The notes: generated by a model from the letters alone, not told the origin. A stretch of 18,461 bases of DNA from a candidate division WS6 bacterium GW2011_GWC2_36_7 (GCA_000991805.1 LBSF01000027.1:1-18461), one strand, 5' to 3'; numbered from the stretch's first letter, positions 7,061 to 14,675 are shown. Numbers and translations are program-made.

Positions 7061-9512
7061 GGAGATCTTTTCTCAAATAGGACATGGCATTGTATCTTTT
7101 GTAAAGGAGATAGGATTCTTGGTCAAATTTATGACCCTCTTATTATTCGTTTTCATCTTCTATATCCTTCAGGGTACAGGTAACAGAAAATTGGATAAAC
7201 CAATTAGGAAGATTCATATTAGTTGGGAACCAATTAAAAAGCTATACAGCAAGATATATAATCAAGTTCTTAAGATTTTTGATACAAACAAACCGCATGA
7301 GGTAAAATCGGCGGATTTGATATTCTTAGCATTAAGAAATCTCTCTCACAAGAAAAACAGAACATATGTTACTATTCTTGGTATGGGTATTGGATTTGGA
7401 GCTGTAATCCTTCTGCTTTCATTAGGATATGGATTTGAACGATTAGTTGTCTCACGAGTAGCAAGTCTTTCAGAAATGAAGCAAGTAGAAGTGAATACCT
7501 CCCAGGGATCGCTTCTAACATTTAACTATGACATTATAAACAAAGTTAAAGAGATTAATAAGGTTGAATATGTAATACCAATAGTTACCTCTGTCTCAAA
7601 GGTAACATACAATAATGCAGTATCAGATGTGATTGTATATGGTGTTAGTACAAAATATTTTGAAGAAACAGGTCTATCTCCAATAAAGGGTTCTCTTTTC
7701 AATGATGGAGAATCAAGGCTAAGTGAAAATAACACTGTCGAAGAGAAGGGAGTCGTAGCTGGAGCCTCTACCGTATTAATAAACAAGAAATCATTTAAAC
7801 AAGAGATATCCAAAGTAAAATATTCAATATATCCATTAGTATGGAAGCCAGTATATGCATCTCCTGACAATAGCTCTAAAGTCATTGGATATACAAAAAG
7901 AGATATTGGAATGCAAGATGCTACCGAAGTTTGGGGATACTCTTACAAGGGAGCTCCAAGTACTAACCAGGGAGAAGATTTCAATGGGACGAGGTACAAC
8001 CCATGGGTCGAAGATACTTTCGCGCTGTGGAAGAAGGAGGACTGTAAATCATCTAACCCAGATTGCACAGAAGAGAAATATCTAGTTATTAGGGAGAATA
8101 AGGCTCAAAAGGTTACGAAGGGATATATTTCTGAGGACAGTCTTTCTGTAGAGCGCTATCAGATAGTTGATGGTAGTTCTTTGGAAATTTATTCAGGGAA
8201 AGTTATAGAAGACATTTCTTTTGAGATTAAGCCTATTGATTACACTAATATCTATACCTCTCCCGAGACTAAGGCACAGATGGCTACACTCTTAGAGATG
8301 GGCAAGAATGTACAATACAAAGGAAGTTTAATATATGGTGAGGTATATGATACTGGAAATTATATTAAAAATGAAAATGGAGTCCAATATGGGTATTGGA
8401 TAAAAGCGGAGATCCCTGTTTGGGCGAAGAGCGATTGCAAGGGATTCTGTAGTGAATATTTCTCATTGTCAAAGGGAGACGGGTATAAAGAGAAAACCCT
8501 TACACTGTATACAAGAGCGTCTGAGGTAAATATTGATAATTATCCTAACAAATTTAAATCAGAGCAAATTTTGGGAGCTGAAACAACCAGTGAAGATAGT
8601 AGCTCACTCATAAACATAGATTCTATCTCTCAAGAAGATGATGGGATTGACTGGGTTTCGATATCTTCCCAATTGGGTACGACGGAGGATGTGTCTAAAG
8701 ATGTTGTTGCTTTCCCAGAGAGTGCGCAAAAGATTGCAATGGTTAATTCAGCTATGCTCACACTTCTAGGCTTGAGTGTAAATGAAGCTCAGGGGAAATC
8801 TTTCGAGGCTACAATTATTTTTGACAGCAAACTATTTGATAAGGCAAACTATATAGTTGAATCTAAACCAACTTCATTTGTCATTGGTGGAGTTGTATCT
8901 GATTCTAAATCTCCGACTTTTTACATTCCACTTAGTGATATTACTGTTGATGGTATGACAAATGTTTCGCAACTAAAGGTGGTAGTTAATTCGAAGGAAG
9001 ATGTGTTGGGAGTTAGAAATAACATTGAGGGTATGGGTTTTCAAACTAGTTCTGTAGCAGATACTGTAGATAGTATTAGTTCTTTGTTTAAGACATTACG
9101 AATAGCATTGGTTGTTCTAGGATTGATTGCTTTAGGTGTGGCTTCGCTGGGTATGTTTAATACCTTAACAGTATCATTGCTTGAAAAGAGTAGGGAGGTT
9201 GGTTTGTTGAAGACAATGGGATTGAAGTCATATGAAGTTAAAACATTGTTCCTTTCGGAATCGATAATCATGAGTGTATTGGGTGGGGTGGCTGGCTTGG
9301 TGTTTGCATTTTTAGCTGGGAAATTGATTAGTGTGTTGCTTACTCTTCTTGCAGTTACACAGGGTCAGAGTGCCTTAGATGTTACATATATTCCATTTGT
9401 ATTGGGTGTTATCATTATTCTTCTCTCCTCTATCGTAGGTGTGCTTACGGGTTGGTATCCTGCAAAGAGGGCAAAAGATATCCCTGCATTAAATGCGTTG
9501 AGGTATGAGTAG
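7008..9512 (+). CDS. MacB/FtsX-family ABC permease with two SH3-like inserts
   Basis: 834 residues, much longer than typical MacB-type permeases of about 400-650. Helices: an extra N-terminal one (about 36-54), the canonical first helix (about 120-141), and three at the C-terminus (about 697-722, 752-780, 793-815) in a typical FtsX domain with EKSREVGLLKTMG and the ending YPAKRAKDIPALNALRYE. The region between (about 142-695) is extracytoplasmic. Its ends look like the MacB periplasmic core domain, interrupted by two SH3-like modules (about 277-384 and 408-508). The start is uncertain. ATG 7008 and ATG 7023 both lie inside the ATPase gene and lack a strong ribosome site. The good AAGGAG at 7059-7064 has no ATG, GTG or TTG at normal distance, only ATA 7077 and ATT 7089. 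With its ATPase partner it probably drives release, folding or remodelling of an envelope protein. Confidence 0.9.
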   Translation: MIRKQMQELPKKQRKTLKEIFSQIGHGIVSFVKEIGFLVKFMTLLLFVFIFYILQGTGNRKLDKPIRKIHISWEPIKKLYSKIYNQVLKIFDTNKPHEVKSADLIFLALRNLSHKKNRTYVTILGMGIGFGAVILLLSLGYGFERLVVSRVASLSEMKQVEVNTSQGSLLTFNYDIINKVKEINKVEYVIPIVTSVSKVTYNNAVSDVIVYGVSTKYFEETGLSPIKGSLFNDGESRLSENNTVEEKGVVAGASTVLINKKSFKQEISKVKYSIYPLVWKPVYASPDNSSKVIGYTKRDIGMQDATEVWGYSYKGAPSTNQGEDFNGTRYNPWVEDTFALWKKEDCKSSNPDCTEEKYLVIRENKAQKVTKGYISEDSLSVERYQIVDGSSLEIYSGKVIEDISFEIKPIDYTNIYTSPETKAQMATLLEMGKNVQYKGSLIYGEVYDTGNYIKNENGVQYGYWIKAEIPVWAKSDCKGFCSEYFSLSKGDGYKEKTLTLYTRASEVNIDNYPNKFKSEQILGAETTSEDSSSLINIDSISQEDDGIDWVSISSQLGTTEDVSKDVVAFPESAQKIAMVNSAMLTLLGLSVNEAQGKSFEATIIFDSKLFDKANYIVESKPTSFVIGGVVSDSKSPTFYIPLSDITVDGMTNVSQLKVVVNSKEDVLGVRNNIEGMGFQTSSVADTVDSISSLFKTLRIALVVLGLIALGVASLGMFNTLTVSLLEKSREVGLLKTMGLKSYEVKTLFLSESIIMSVLGGVAGLVFAFLAGKLISVLLTLLAVTQGQSALDVTYIPFVLGVIIILLSSIVGVLTGWYPAKRAKDIPALNALRYE
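7836..8531 (+). repeat. Tandem SH3-like modules inside the permease ectodomain
   Basis: Two copies, about residues 277-384 and 408-508. Each begins with a Y.SP strand (VYASPDNSSKVIG and IYTSPETKAQMAT) and continues to W-x7-W-x3-D-C-K. The copies are W333/W341/C346 and W464/W472/C477. Each has a second cysteine nearby (C353; C481), so one disulfide per module is plausible outside the cell. The pattern resembles bacterial SH3b domains, which often bind cell-wall peptides. Fold assignment is by eye. Confidence 0.6.
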
Positions 9513-9520
9513 TTAGTGAT

Positions 9521-9952
9521 TTACCTATTACCTGTCGTTCCAAATCCCCCTCTATCAGCATTTTCTAAATGATCAACATCCTGGATATTAACTTGTTGTA
9601 CAGGTAATATTAACATCTGACAACACCTAGTACCTTTTTCAATGGTGACAGGTTCTTTAATATAGTTACGAGCAGCAAATCTATACTCATCATTATCTCC
9701 ACAATAGTCACTATCTCCAATACCTACACCATTAGCACTAGTAATACCCATCTTAAATGTAGAACTCCTATTCACGATCAATATGAAATATCCCTGAGGT
9801 ATCTCTATAGCTACATTAAGTGGAATTAAACCAACCTCGCCTGGAAGTATAGTTACAGTTTCTCTAGCATACAAGTCAAAAGCTGCAGCCCCAGAAGTCT
9901 TGTATTCTGGTAATGGTAGTGATTTATCAAACCTTTTTATCTTTATATTCAT
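9521..9952 (-). CDS. dut: dUTP diphosphatase (dUTPase)
   Basis: Hydrolyses dUTP to dUMP and diphosphate, keeping uracil out of DNA and feeding dTMP synthesis. All five motifs of the trimeric dUTPase family are present, numbering from the ATG at 9952: motif 1 SGAAAFDLYA (20-29), motif 2 RSSTFKMGI (62-70), motif 3 GVGIGDSDYCGDNDEY (75-90, with Asp80 as likely catalytic base and Asp82-Tyr83 next to it), motif 4 GTRCCQM (107-113), and motif 5 RGGFGTTG (134-141). At 143 residues it has the usual family length. ATG 9964, four codons upstream, is an alternative. The in-frame ATG at 10054 would add a non-conserved extension antisense to the NYN remnant and is rejected. It converges with the permease gene, with eight bases between the stop codons. 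Confidence 0.93.
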   Translation of the reverse strand: MNIKIKRFDKSLPLPEYKTSGAAAFDLYARETVTILPGEVGLIPLNVAIEIPQGYFILIVNRSSTFKMGITSANGVGIGDSDYCGDNDEYRFAARNYIKEPVTIEKGTRCCQMLILPVQQVNIQDVDHLENADRGGFGTTGNR

Positions 9953-10016
9953 AGACTTAATCATACCAAAATAATATGAATTTAATAATATCTTAATCTT
10001 TAAAAGGTAAAATATT

Positions 10017-10209
10017 ATGGAGGCCTCTAACTTCTTCAAATAAAATCTATGCATTTATAGATAGCCAAAACCTAAAAAAGATTCTCCTTCCAAATTACAA
10101 ATATTCAGGACTATTAAAGAAATTTAGTAGATATATAGCTCATATACAGAAAGCTAGAGATGGAATAGAGAACAAAAGGACCGAGATCAGCGTTCGGTCG
10201 AAACCTTAG
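10017..10209 (+). pseudogene. Remnant of a NYN-domain protein gene (internal deletion plus frameshift)
   Basis: From 10042 the + strand reads KIYAFIDSQNL, then directly KKILLPNYKYSGLLKKF and about 30 more residues ending RSKP and TAG (10207-10209). KIYAFIDSQNL matches the first strand of NYN (PIN-like) nuclease-fold proteins; (K)IL.PN..YS.LL.KF matches what I recall of their C-terminus. The middle, about 130 residues with the further acidic active-site residues, is missing. The frame has no ATG, GTG or TTG between the upstream stop (9994) and the homology. ATG 10017, with AAAGG nine bases upstream, lies in another frame; dropping one A from the run at 10038-10040 gives MEASNFFNKIYAFIDSQNL without a break. 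So both an internal deletion and a +1 frameshift are likely. The family match is from memory. Confidence 0.7.
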
Positions 10210-10271
10210 GCCACTTAACTCGATCATCGTGATAACACATTATAATATTTCTAATATACTAAATCAAATAT

Positions 10272-10967
10272 TTAATCCTTAGGCATTTTTTCAATGGCAT
10301 ATCTAAGTGCTGTCCTAGGCATATTTGCTTTATGCTTCATTACATAATCAAAAACCTCATTCTCATGCATATTACTAGCTACTTTTAGCATCCATCCATA
10401 TCCCTTTTGTACCATATCATCTGTATCTAAGAGTAGAGTATCAGCAATTTCAAAGACATCATCTAAGAATAGTCCTTTTCTTGCAGGAATAATCAAGGAT
10501 ACAGCGGATGCTCTCTTCATCCATCTATTCTTAGACTTAGCCCATTGTTTTAAGGTAGATATATATTTAGGATACATTTCAATGAATTCTCCAACGGTAT
10601 GATTACAGAAAGTATCACATGATGCCCAGTTATCTATATATGTATTAATCCATTTTTCAAATATCTGTATATCCTTCTCTTCAAAATCCTTGTGTACATT
10701 GTATGACCAGTTACAAGCAATGAACGATTCATCCATATATCCTGTTTGCCATAACTCCTCACAAAGATTGAATATTTCTTCCTTCGTTTTATCTTTTATT
10801 TGTTTGTAATATTCTTTTGATATATTTAAAACAATTGCAGTTTTTACACCATGCATTTTTATTTTTTCTTTAAAAAATCTCTCTCCACTTTCCTTGGTTT
10901 TTAGATCAGAAGACAGTTCTAATTTTTTAAATATTTCTTTAACTATTGTATTCATGATATCTGTCAT
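10272..10967 (-). CDS. AlkD-like DNA alkylation repair protein
   Basis: 231 residues, all-helical HEAT-like, matching the DNA alkylation repair (AlkC/AlkD) family of about 230 residues. These are DNA glycosylases that remove N3- or N7-alkylated purines without flipping the base. Numbering from TTG 10970, the positions equivalent to Bacillus cereus AlkD Trp109, Asp113, Arg148 and Trp187 appear as W115 and D119 in NWASCDTFCNH, R153 in RWMKRASAV and W193 in QKGYGWMLK. The spacing is nearly the same, so activity is likely. ATG 10967 is preferred over the TTG just before it; ATG 10955 is also possible. It lies 69 bases downstream of the carboxypeptidase gene on the same strand and has its own probable promoter in that gap. 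Confidence 0.9.
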   Translation of the reverse strand: MTDIMNTIVKEIFKKLELSSDLKTKESGERFFKEKIKMHGVKTAIVLNISKEYYKQIKDKTKEEIFNLCEELWQTGYMDESFIACNWSYNVHKDFEEKDIQIFEKWINTYIDNWASCDTFCNHTVGEFIEMYPKYISTLKQWAKSKNRWMKRASAVSLIIPARKGLFLDDVFEIADTLLLDTDDMVQKGYGWMLKVASNMHENEVFDYVMKHKANMPRTALRYAIEKMPKD

Positions 10968-10994
10968 CAACTATTTTAAACAAAAAGATGATAT

Positions 10995-11023
10995 ATATTA
11001 ATGTTCTTCAATTCTCATTTCAA
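10995..11023 (-). promoter_or_regulatory. Probable sigma70-type promoter for the AlkD-like gene
   Basis: On the minus strand, TTGAAA (11023-11018), a 17-base spacer, then TAATAT (11000-10995). The predicted start of transcription is near 10988, about 20 bases before the ATG at 10967. Confidence 0.45.
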
Positions 11024-11039
11024 GAGACTGAACATTCGG

Positions 11040-12962
11040 TTATTGTTCTACCATCTTCCACATAGCTCTACTATTCTGTAGAAACTGGTCATAGTAAGCA
11101 CTAGATAACTCAACCACTAATGCATTGTATCCTCTTCCCTCAGCCCATTCCTCAAATGTACCAGTAATATCATACGAAAATGAACCCTCTGCTCCTGGAT
11201 TAACATAGGTATATCCTGATAATTGAGAATATGAATAGGCTTTAGATATAGCACTCGAGCTATTAGTAGGAATAACATAACCAGCAGCAGAATGATATGA
11301 AAGAGTTAAATATGGACTCTCTCTGTACAATAAGTCCCTAATATCCTTACTCTCGGGTTCAGAAAATGGTGCAGAACCACCTCCAGTAGGATAGAAATCG
11401 GTTTTAAGATATGTCCCAGTAACCCAGCTAGGAGTATCAAAGTTTCTGTTTAAATCTACCCCGTGAGCATTAAATCTACTAAGATTAGCAATACCATCTG
11501 GATTTAAAGTAGGTATAACGATAATGGTTTTGTCTGAAGGAATCCTATCCGTATTATTCTCTAACTCTGTAACCCATTTATTCAAAAGTGTCTTAGTATT
11601 TGCCTCTGATCCATGCATAGATCCAAAGAAAACAATCTTTTTACTACCTGAACCCAAGTAGTAGGCATAGATACTTCTCCCTTGTACAGATGTACCAATG
11701 GATACAGTTCTCTTACATGTTGTCTTTAACGAATATGTAGCACCAGAAGAAGCTATTAAACCAGTATTACTAACTAAACCCTTCGCTAAACTCACGGTAT
11801 ATTTTTTACAGAAGCCTAAGCTAGAGCTGGGATTAATAGTTACCTGATTCTTGTAAATGGAATATGAATAGTTAGTACTAGAATCAATCTTCACATAGTT
11901 CTTAATGTTCTGTGGGTTTTTAATATCTTGGTTAAAAGCCAATACAATATTTCCAGAGGTTGAAAAACTGTTAGAAATATTTGTCCATGATATCTTTGGA
12001 CCGTCATCTATGGAGAATTCCAAAACATATTCATTCGCCAATGTGCTTCCGTCTAATCCAGTTAGATCATTTAGTTTTAAGTAGTATGTTGTATTTTGTT
12101 TAAACTCTTCCTTCGGGTATATCGCTAAGAGGTTTCCAACAACTGAACTTTCTAGCTTAACTTCACCATCTGAATCATCACGAATGGAGATATTGTAAGT
12201 ATTCAGAATCTCTTTGTTTAAGGTAATATCAATTTCATAAATATTTTTATCTTGTAATACGGACTTATTTTTAATGCTACTTTTTTCAATTTGTACTGCA
12301 GTTCTAATCTGAACTGGAATGATCTTTAACTCCTTAATTAGAACGCCATTATATTTACTTACAAGTTTGAGATCATAATCATATCCTTGTATTAATGAAA
12401 GACTACTTATGTCACACAGTATAGTGGAAGATTCTTGATTGCAAGGTGCCTCATAATCCTCGAGATTAATAAAGTAGTTAAGATGGTTCCCAGAATAGTC
12501 GATAGAGAATTCAAGTATTTGGTTGTTATTGATTTCCTCTGTGAATCGTACATCCATAATATCTGGATACTCTTGCGTAGTTATAGTTAAATCTTTTTGA
12601 AAAACTGTAGGATTTGGGAAGTTGAGATAGGAAAGGTTTAAGGTATATTGCTTAGATTCAGGTAAGAGAGTAGTAGGCTTGAAGCAAATTACTTTTGCAA
12701 AAACATCATACTTATTAAATAGCGTAATCTTATCTTTTGTTTCAATTTCCACAGGAAATGAAGATTTGATTGTATATGCATTAGGGAAAAGAAAATAACC
12801 TTCTACGCAGAATTCTTGAGTAGGTTTAATACTTGTCGGATAGTTAGTGATACTAAATTGGGTAAGCAAGAGCAGGTAAAGGATGGGTGAGATTAGGATA
12901 ACAACAGGGAGGAGAATATATAGTAAGGTATGAGATTTTGGGCTGTTATTGGTTGGTTCCAA
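11040..12962 (-). CDS. Membrane-anchored M14 zinc carboxypeptidase with Ig-like domains
   Basis: 640 residues. One N-terminal helix (about 12-34) anchors the protein with the bulk outside. Residues about 45-220 are an unrecognised beta-rich region; about 225-320 and 321-415 resemble Ig-like (Big_5 type) domains with KEILNTYN and FNQDIKNPQNIKNYV motifs. The M14 domain spans 416-640: zinc ligands H450 and E453 in MHGSE, NPDG (487-490), DLNRNF (503-508), third ligand H557 in SYHSAAG, and catalytic Glu618 in VVELSS. All key residues are present, so it should be active, cleaving C-terminal residues of peptides. The MpaA-like M14 group acts on murein peptides, so cell-wall trimming is a reasonable guess. 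Paired cysteines (174/183, 385/416) could form disulfides. The start is TTG 12962: a stop lies in frame upstream and no ATG follows before the helix. Confidence 0.9.
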   Translation of the reverse strand: MEPTNNSPKSHTLLYILLPVVILISPILYLLLLTQFSITNYPTSIKPTQEFCVEGYFLFPNAYTIKSSFPVEIETKDKITLFNKYDVFAKVICFKPTTLLPESKQYTLNLSYLNFPNPTVFQKDLTITTQEYPDIMDVRFTEEINNNQILEFSIDYSGNHLNYFINLEDYEAPCNQESSTILCDISSLSLIQGYDYDLKLVSKYNGVLIKELKIIPVQIRTAVQIEKSSIKNKSVLQDKNIYEIDITLNKEILNTYNISIRDDSDGEVKLESSVVGNLLAIYPKEEFKQNTTYYLKLNDLTGLDGSTLANEYVLEFSIDDGPKISWTNISNSFSTSGNIVLAFNQDIKNPQNIKNYVKIDSSTNYSYSIYKNQVTINPSSSLGFCKKYTVSLAKGLVSNTGLIASSGATYSLKTTCKRTVSIGTSVQGRSIYAYYLGSGSKKIVFFGSMHGSEANTKTLLNKWVTELENNTDRIPSDKTIIVIPTLNPDGIANLSRFNAHGVDLNRNFDTPSWVTGTYLKTDFYPTGGGSAPFSEPESKDIRDLLYRESPYLTLSYHSAAGYVIPTNSSSAISKAYSYSQLSGYTYVNPGAEGSFSYDITGTFEEWAEGRGYNALVVELSSAYYDQFLQNSRAMWKMVEQ

Positions 12963-13044
12963 CGGCTTTTTGTTTATGATTTATGTGGGATTTAACATTA
13001 ACAGTATACATGAGTTTGAAAGGTTATGGGTATTTCTAAAAATA

Positions 13045-13073
13045 TTGTCAAAGTGAAAAATTTAGGGTATGGT
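13045..13073 (+). promoter_or_regulatory. Probable promoter of the 13109-14049 operon
   Basis: TTGTCA (13045-13050), a 17-base spacer and TATGGT (13068-13073). The predicted transcript starts near 13080 with an AT-rich leader of about 29 bases lacking a Shine-Dalgarno sequence. The -10 match is only moderate. Confidence 0.4.
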
Positions 13074-13108
13074 TATAGAAGATATATAAATTTATCTTCA
13101 ATTCAATT

Positions 13109-13645
13109 ATGAAGAAGAGTATATTACTTGTTGCAATAGCATTTATTGCTTTCTCCTCAGTTGCGGTATTCGCTGAAACAAATGGTTCCTCAAATGGAGG
13201 CTCTTCTGTTACGACTACTGGTCAGCAAGGTGCCAATAGCCAAAAGTGTACAGATGTTACTGGTAAGGTGACTTTAGTTACTGAGAGATACAGCCAGAAC
13301 AAGAATAAGTATATGAACGCTTTTCAGAATATGTATGAGAATATGAATTCTCTAATGTTGAAGCTTAAATCTGATGGATATGATACGACTAAGTTAGAGA
13401 CTGATTTATCACAGTTTAATAATATGATACAGAATGCTTCTAGATACTATAATGCATTTGAATATGGATTGGATAATTCTAAGAAGGGTGTTTGTGGAAA
13501 TAGTGATGCTGATTCTGGCCAAGAGTTTACTAGAGCTAGAGAACAATTATCGCTTTGTAAAAATGAGATGTTGAACCTAAGAACATTTGCAGAAGAGACT
13601 TTGAAGTTAGATCTTCTAGCCTTGAAGGATCAGGTTAGCGAATAA
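13109..13645 (+). CDS. Secreted helical protein of unknown function
   Basis: 178 residues. Classic signal peptide: MKK, hydrophobic core to about residue 20, probable cleavage after VFA (residue 22). A Ser/Gly/Thr-rich linker (24-45) follows, then a mostly helical region (about 47-178) with likely coiled-coil character, YMNAFQNMYENMNSLMLKL being one helix. Three cysteines (47, 129, 150) remain in the mature chain. From memory, short secreted proteins with the same layout (CT.VT.K near the start, a GYDTTKLE-like turn, a CGNS motif, a helical end) recur in CPR genomes; that family link is unchecked. It is the first gene of a two-gene operon, 20 bases before the next ATG, divergent from the carboxypeptidase gene. 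No enzymatic motif is seen. Confidence 0.85.
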   Translation: MKKSILLVAIAFIAFSSVAVFAETNGSSNGGSSVTTTGQQGANSQKCTDVTGKVTLVTERYSQNKNKYMNAFQNMYENMNSLMLKLKSDGYDTTKLETDLSQFNNMIQNASRYYNAFEYGLDNSKKGVCGNSDADSGQEFTRAREQLSLCKNEMLNLRTFAEETLKLDLLALKDQVSE

Positions 13646-13665
13646 TTTGTTAAACATATACGAAA

Positions 13666-14049
13666 ATGGAAGAGACAATATTACAAAGTTCTGTAAGCCC
13701 TGAGGTGAAATCTGTAGAGGTAAAGGGAAAGAAGAAGATTCTACCTTTTATTATATCTGGTGTTGTGCTATTTCTTCTAATTGTTTCCACACTTGTTTTC
13801 TTCTGGTGGAGGAAAGAGCAGACACTTTCTCTAATTGACGACTCAGTTAATTCCTTAGAGTCAATGTTAGATGGCACAGATGCGGCAGATAGTGAATTGA
13901 GTGACTTGCCAGATAATTTTCTAGATACTGAGGCTGTTTCAACAGATGAGGTTAATAGCACTTTGTCAGAATTGGATAGTCAGATTACGGCTTTAGATGG
14001 CTTAGATGCAGACTTTACGCTTGAGACAAGTGATGTAGGATTGGACTAG
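13666..14049 (+). CDS. Single-pass membrane protein with acidic tail, unknown function
   Basis: 127 residues. A short N-terminal segment with a lysine cluster (KGKKK) precedes one strong helix (about 26-47, ending FFWWRKE). The remaining 80 residues are rich in Asp, Glu, Ser and Leu in a loosely repeated pattern (DSVNSLESMLDG, NSTLSELDSQITALDGL). The charge pattern would place the acidic tail outside. No family is recognised. It starts 20 bases after the secreted helical protein and is probably co-transcribed; the two may work together at the membrane, an inference from position. It converges with the next gene, 15 bases between the stops, with no clear terminator there. Confidence 0.8.
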   Translation: MEETILQSSVSPEVKSVEVKGKKKILPFIISGVVLFLLIVSTLVFFWWRKEQTLSLIDDSVNSLESMLDGTDAADSELSDLPDNFLDTEAVSTDEVNSTLSELDSQITALDGLDADFTLETSDVGLD

Positions 14050-14064
14050 TAAGAGGAAAAAACT

Positions 14065-14490
14065 CTATTTACAACCATTTCTCAATGTTAAGCCCAAAGG
14101 GATTGTCATGATTGCCCAGAAAATTGCAATAATTGGTTGAAGTTCTCCTCCAATATTACCTGTTATGTTTGAGAATATATATGAGGCTATAGAATAGAGG
14201 AAATATCCTAATCCTAAAACAACAAGCAAAGTTCCGAAGGTCTTGTTTCTCTTAAACCCCTTATTTTTTATGTATCTTATACCAATATAAATACCCAATC
14301 CGGATATAGTAAGTGCAAAGAAAGTAAGTATGATATATGGGATGAGTGCAAGAGTACTAACTTCGGAAGCAATACTAAAAGGAATTAGAACTAGAGCTAA
14401 AACTATAGTCGATATTAAAATCAACATGGAGGAGACAAGAATTTCAATTCCTACGGTCTTAGATTTCAATTTAAGGTTTAAGATATTCAT
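14065..14490 (-). CDS. Four-helix integral membrane protein, unknown function
   Basis: 141 residues with four hydrophobic segments, about 15-40, 46-72, 84-106 and 116-137. A basic loop (RYIKNKGFKRNKT) between the second and third should be cytoplasmic, so both ends also face the cytoplasm. No conserved family motif is recognised. The ATG at 14490 lies exactly where transcription is expected to start from the promoter at 14497-14525, so the mRNA is probably leaderless. It lies 69 bases downstream of the tRNA-Asp gene on the same strand. Confidence 0.8.
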   Translation of the reverse strand: MNILNLKLKSKTVGIEILVSSMLILISTIVLALVLIPFSIASEVSTLALIPYIILTFFALTISGLGIYIGIRYIKNKGFKRNKTFGTLLVVLGLGYFLYSIASYIFSNITGNIGGELQPIIAIFWAIMTIPLGLTLRNGCK

Positions 14491-14496
14491 ACTTTC

Positions 14497-14525
14497 AGAA
14501 TATTGATTTCTAGGGAAATTGTCAA
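14497..14525 (-). promoter_or_regulatory. Promoter giving a predicted leaderless mRNA
   Basis: Minus strand: consensus TTGACA (14525-14520), 17-base spacer, TATTCT (14502-14497). The A of the ATG at 14490 is seven bases past the -10 box, the normal distance to a transcription start, so little or no 5' leader is expected. Confidence 0.7.
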
Positions 14526-14558
14526 TGTGAGGAAAATGGAAGAAGGTATTTCATAATA

Positions 14559-14632
14559 CGGAATGGACGGGACTCGAACCCGCAACCTTCTCAGTGACAG
14601 TGAGATGCTCTAACCAGTTGAGCTACCACTCC
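14559..14632 (-). tRNA. tRNA-Asp (anticodon GTC)
   Basis: A 74-base cloverleaf folds by hand. Acceptor GGAGTGG pairs with CCATTCC (one G-T pair). D-stem is GCTC/GAGC. Anticodon stem TCTCA/TGAGA carries loop CTGTCAC, anticodon GTC. T-arm is GCGGG-TTCGAGT-CCCGT. Discriminator base 73 is G, as expected for tRNA-Asp. The 3' CCA is not encoded and must be added by a nucleotidyltransferase. Confidence 0.96.
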
Positions 14633-14646
14633 ATAATACAGTGAGA

Positions 14647-14675
14647 AGTATATCAAACTATGTAAAAAATGACAA
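14647..14675 (-). promoter_or_regulatory. Promoter of tRNA-Asp
   Basis: Minus strand: TTGTCA (14675-14670), 17-base spacer, TATACT (14652-14647). The expected transcript start near 14640 leaves about eight bases before the mature tRNA 5' end at 14632. Confidence 0.7.

Noticed and set aside
9953-10054. In-frame N-terminal extension of the dUTPase up to an ATG at 10054
   Set aside because: The extra residues show no dUTPase similarity, the family normally begins near MNIKIKRFDK, and the stretch lies antisense to the NYN remnant.
10179-10199. Inverted repeat GACCGA / TCGGTC with a nine-base loop, followed on the minus strand by CTTTTGTT, as a terminator for the AlkD-like gene
   Set aside because: The stem is only six pairs, the T-run is broken, it sits about 70 bases past the stop codon, and it lies inside the NYN remnant's reading frame; it could be chance.
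14050-14064. AGAG...CTCT hairpin with an A-rich loop between convergent genes as a bidirectional terminator
   Set aside because: The stem is only four pairs with no proper T-run on either side.
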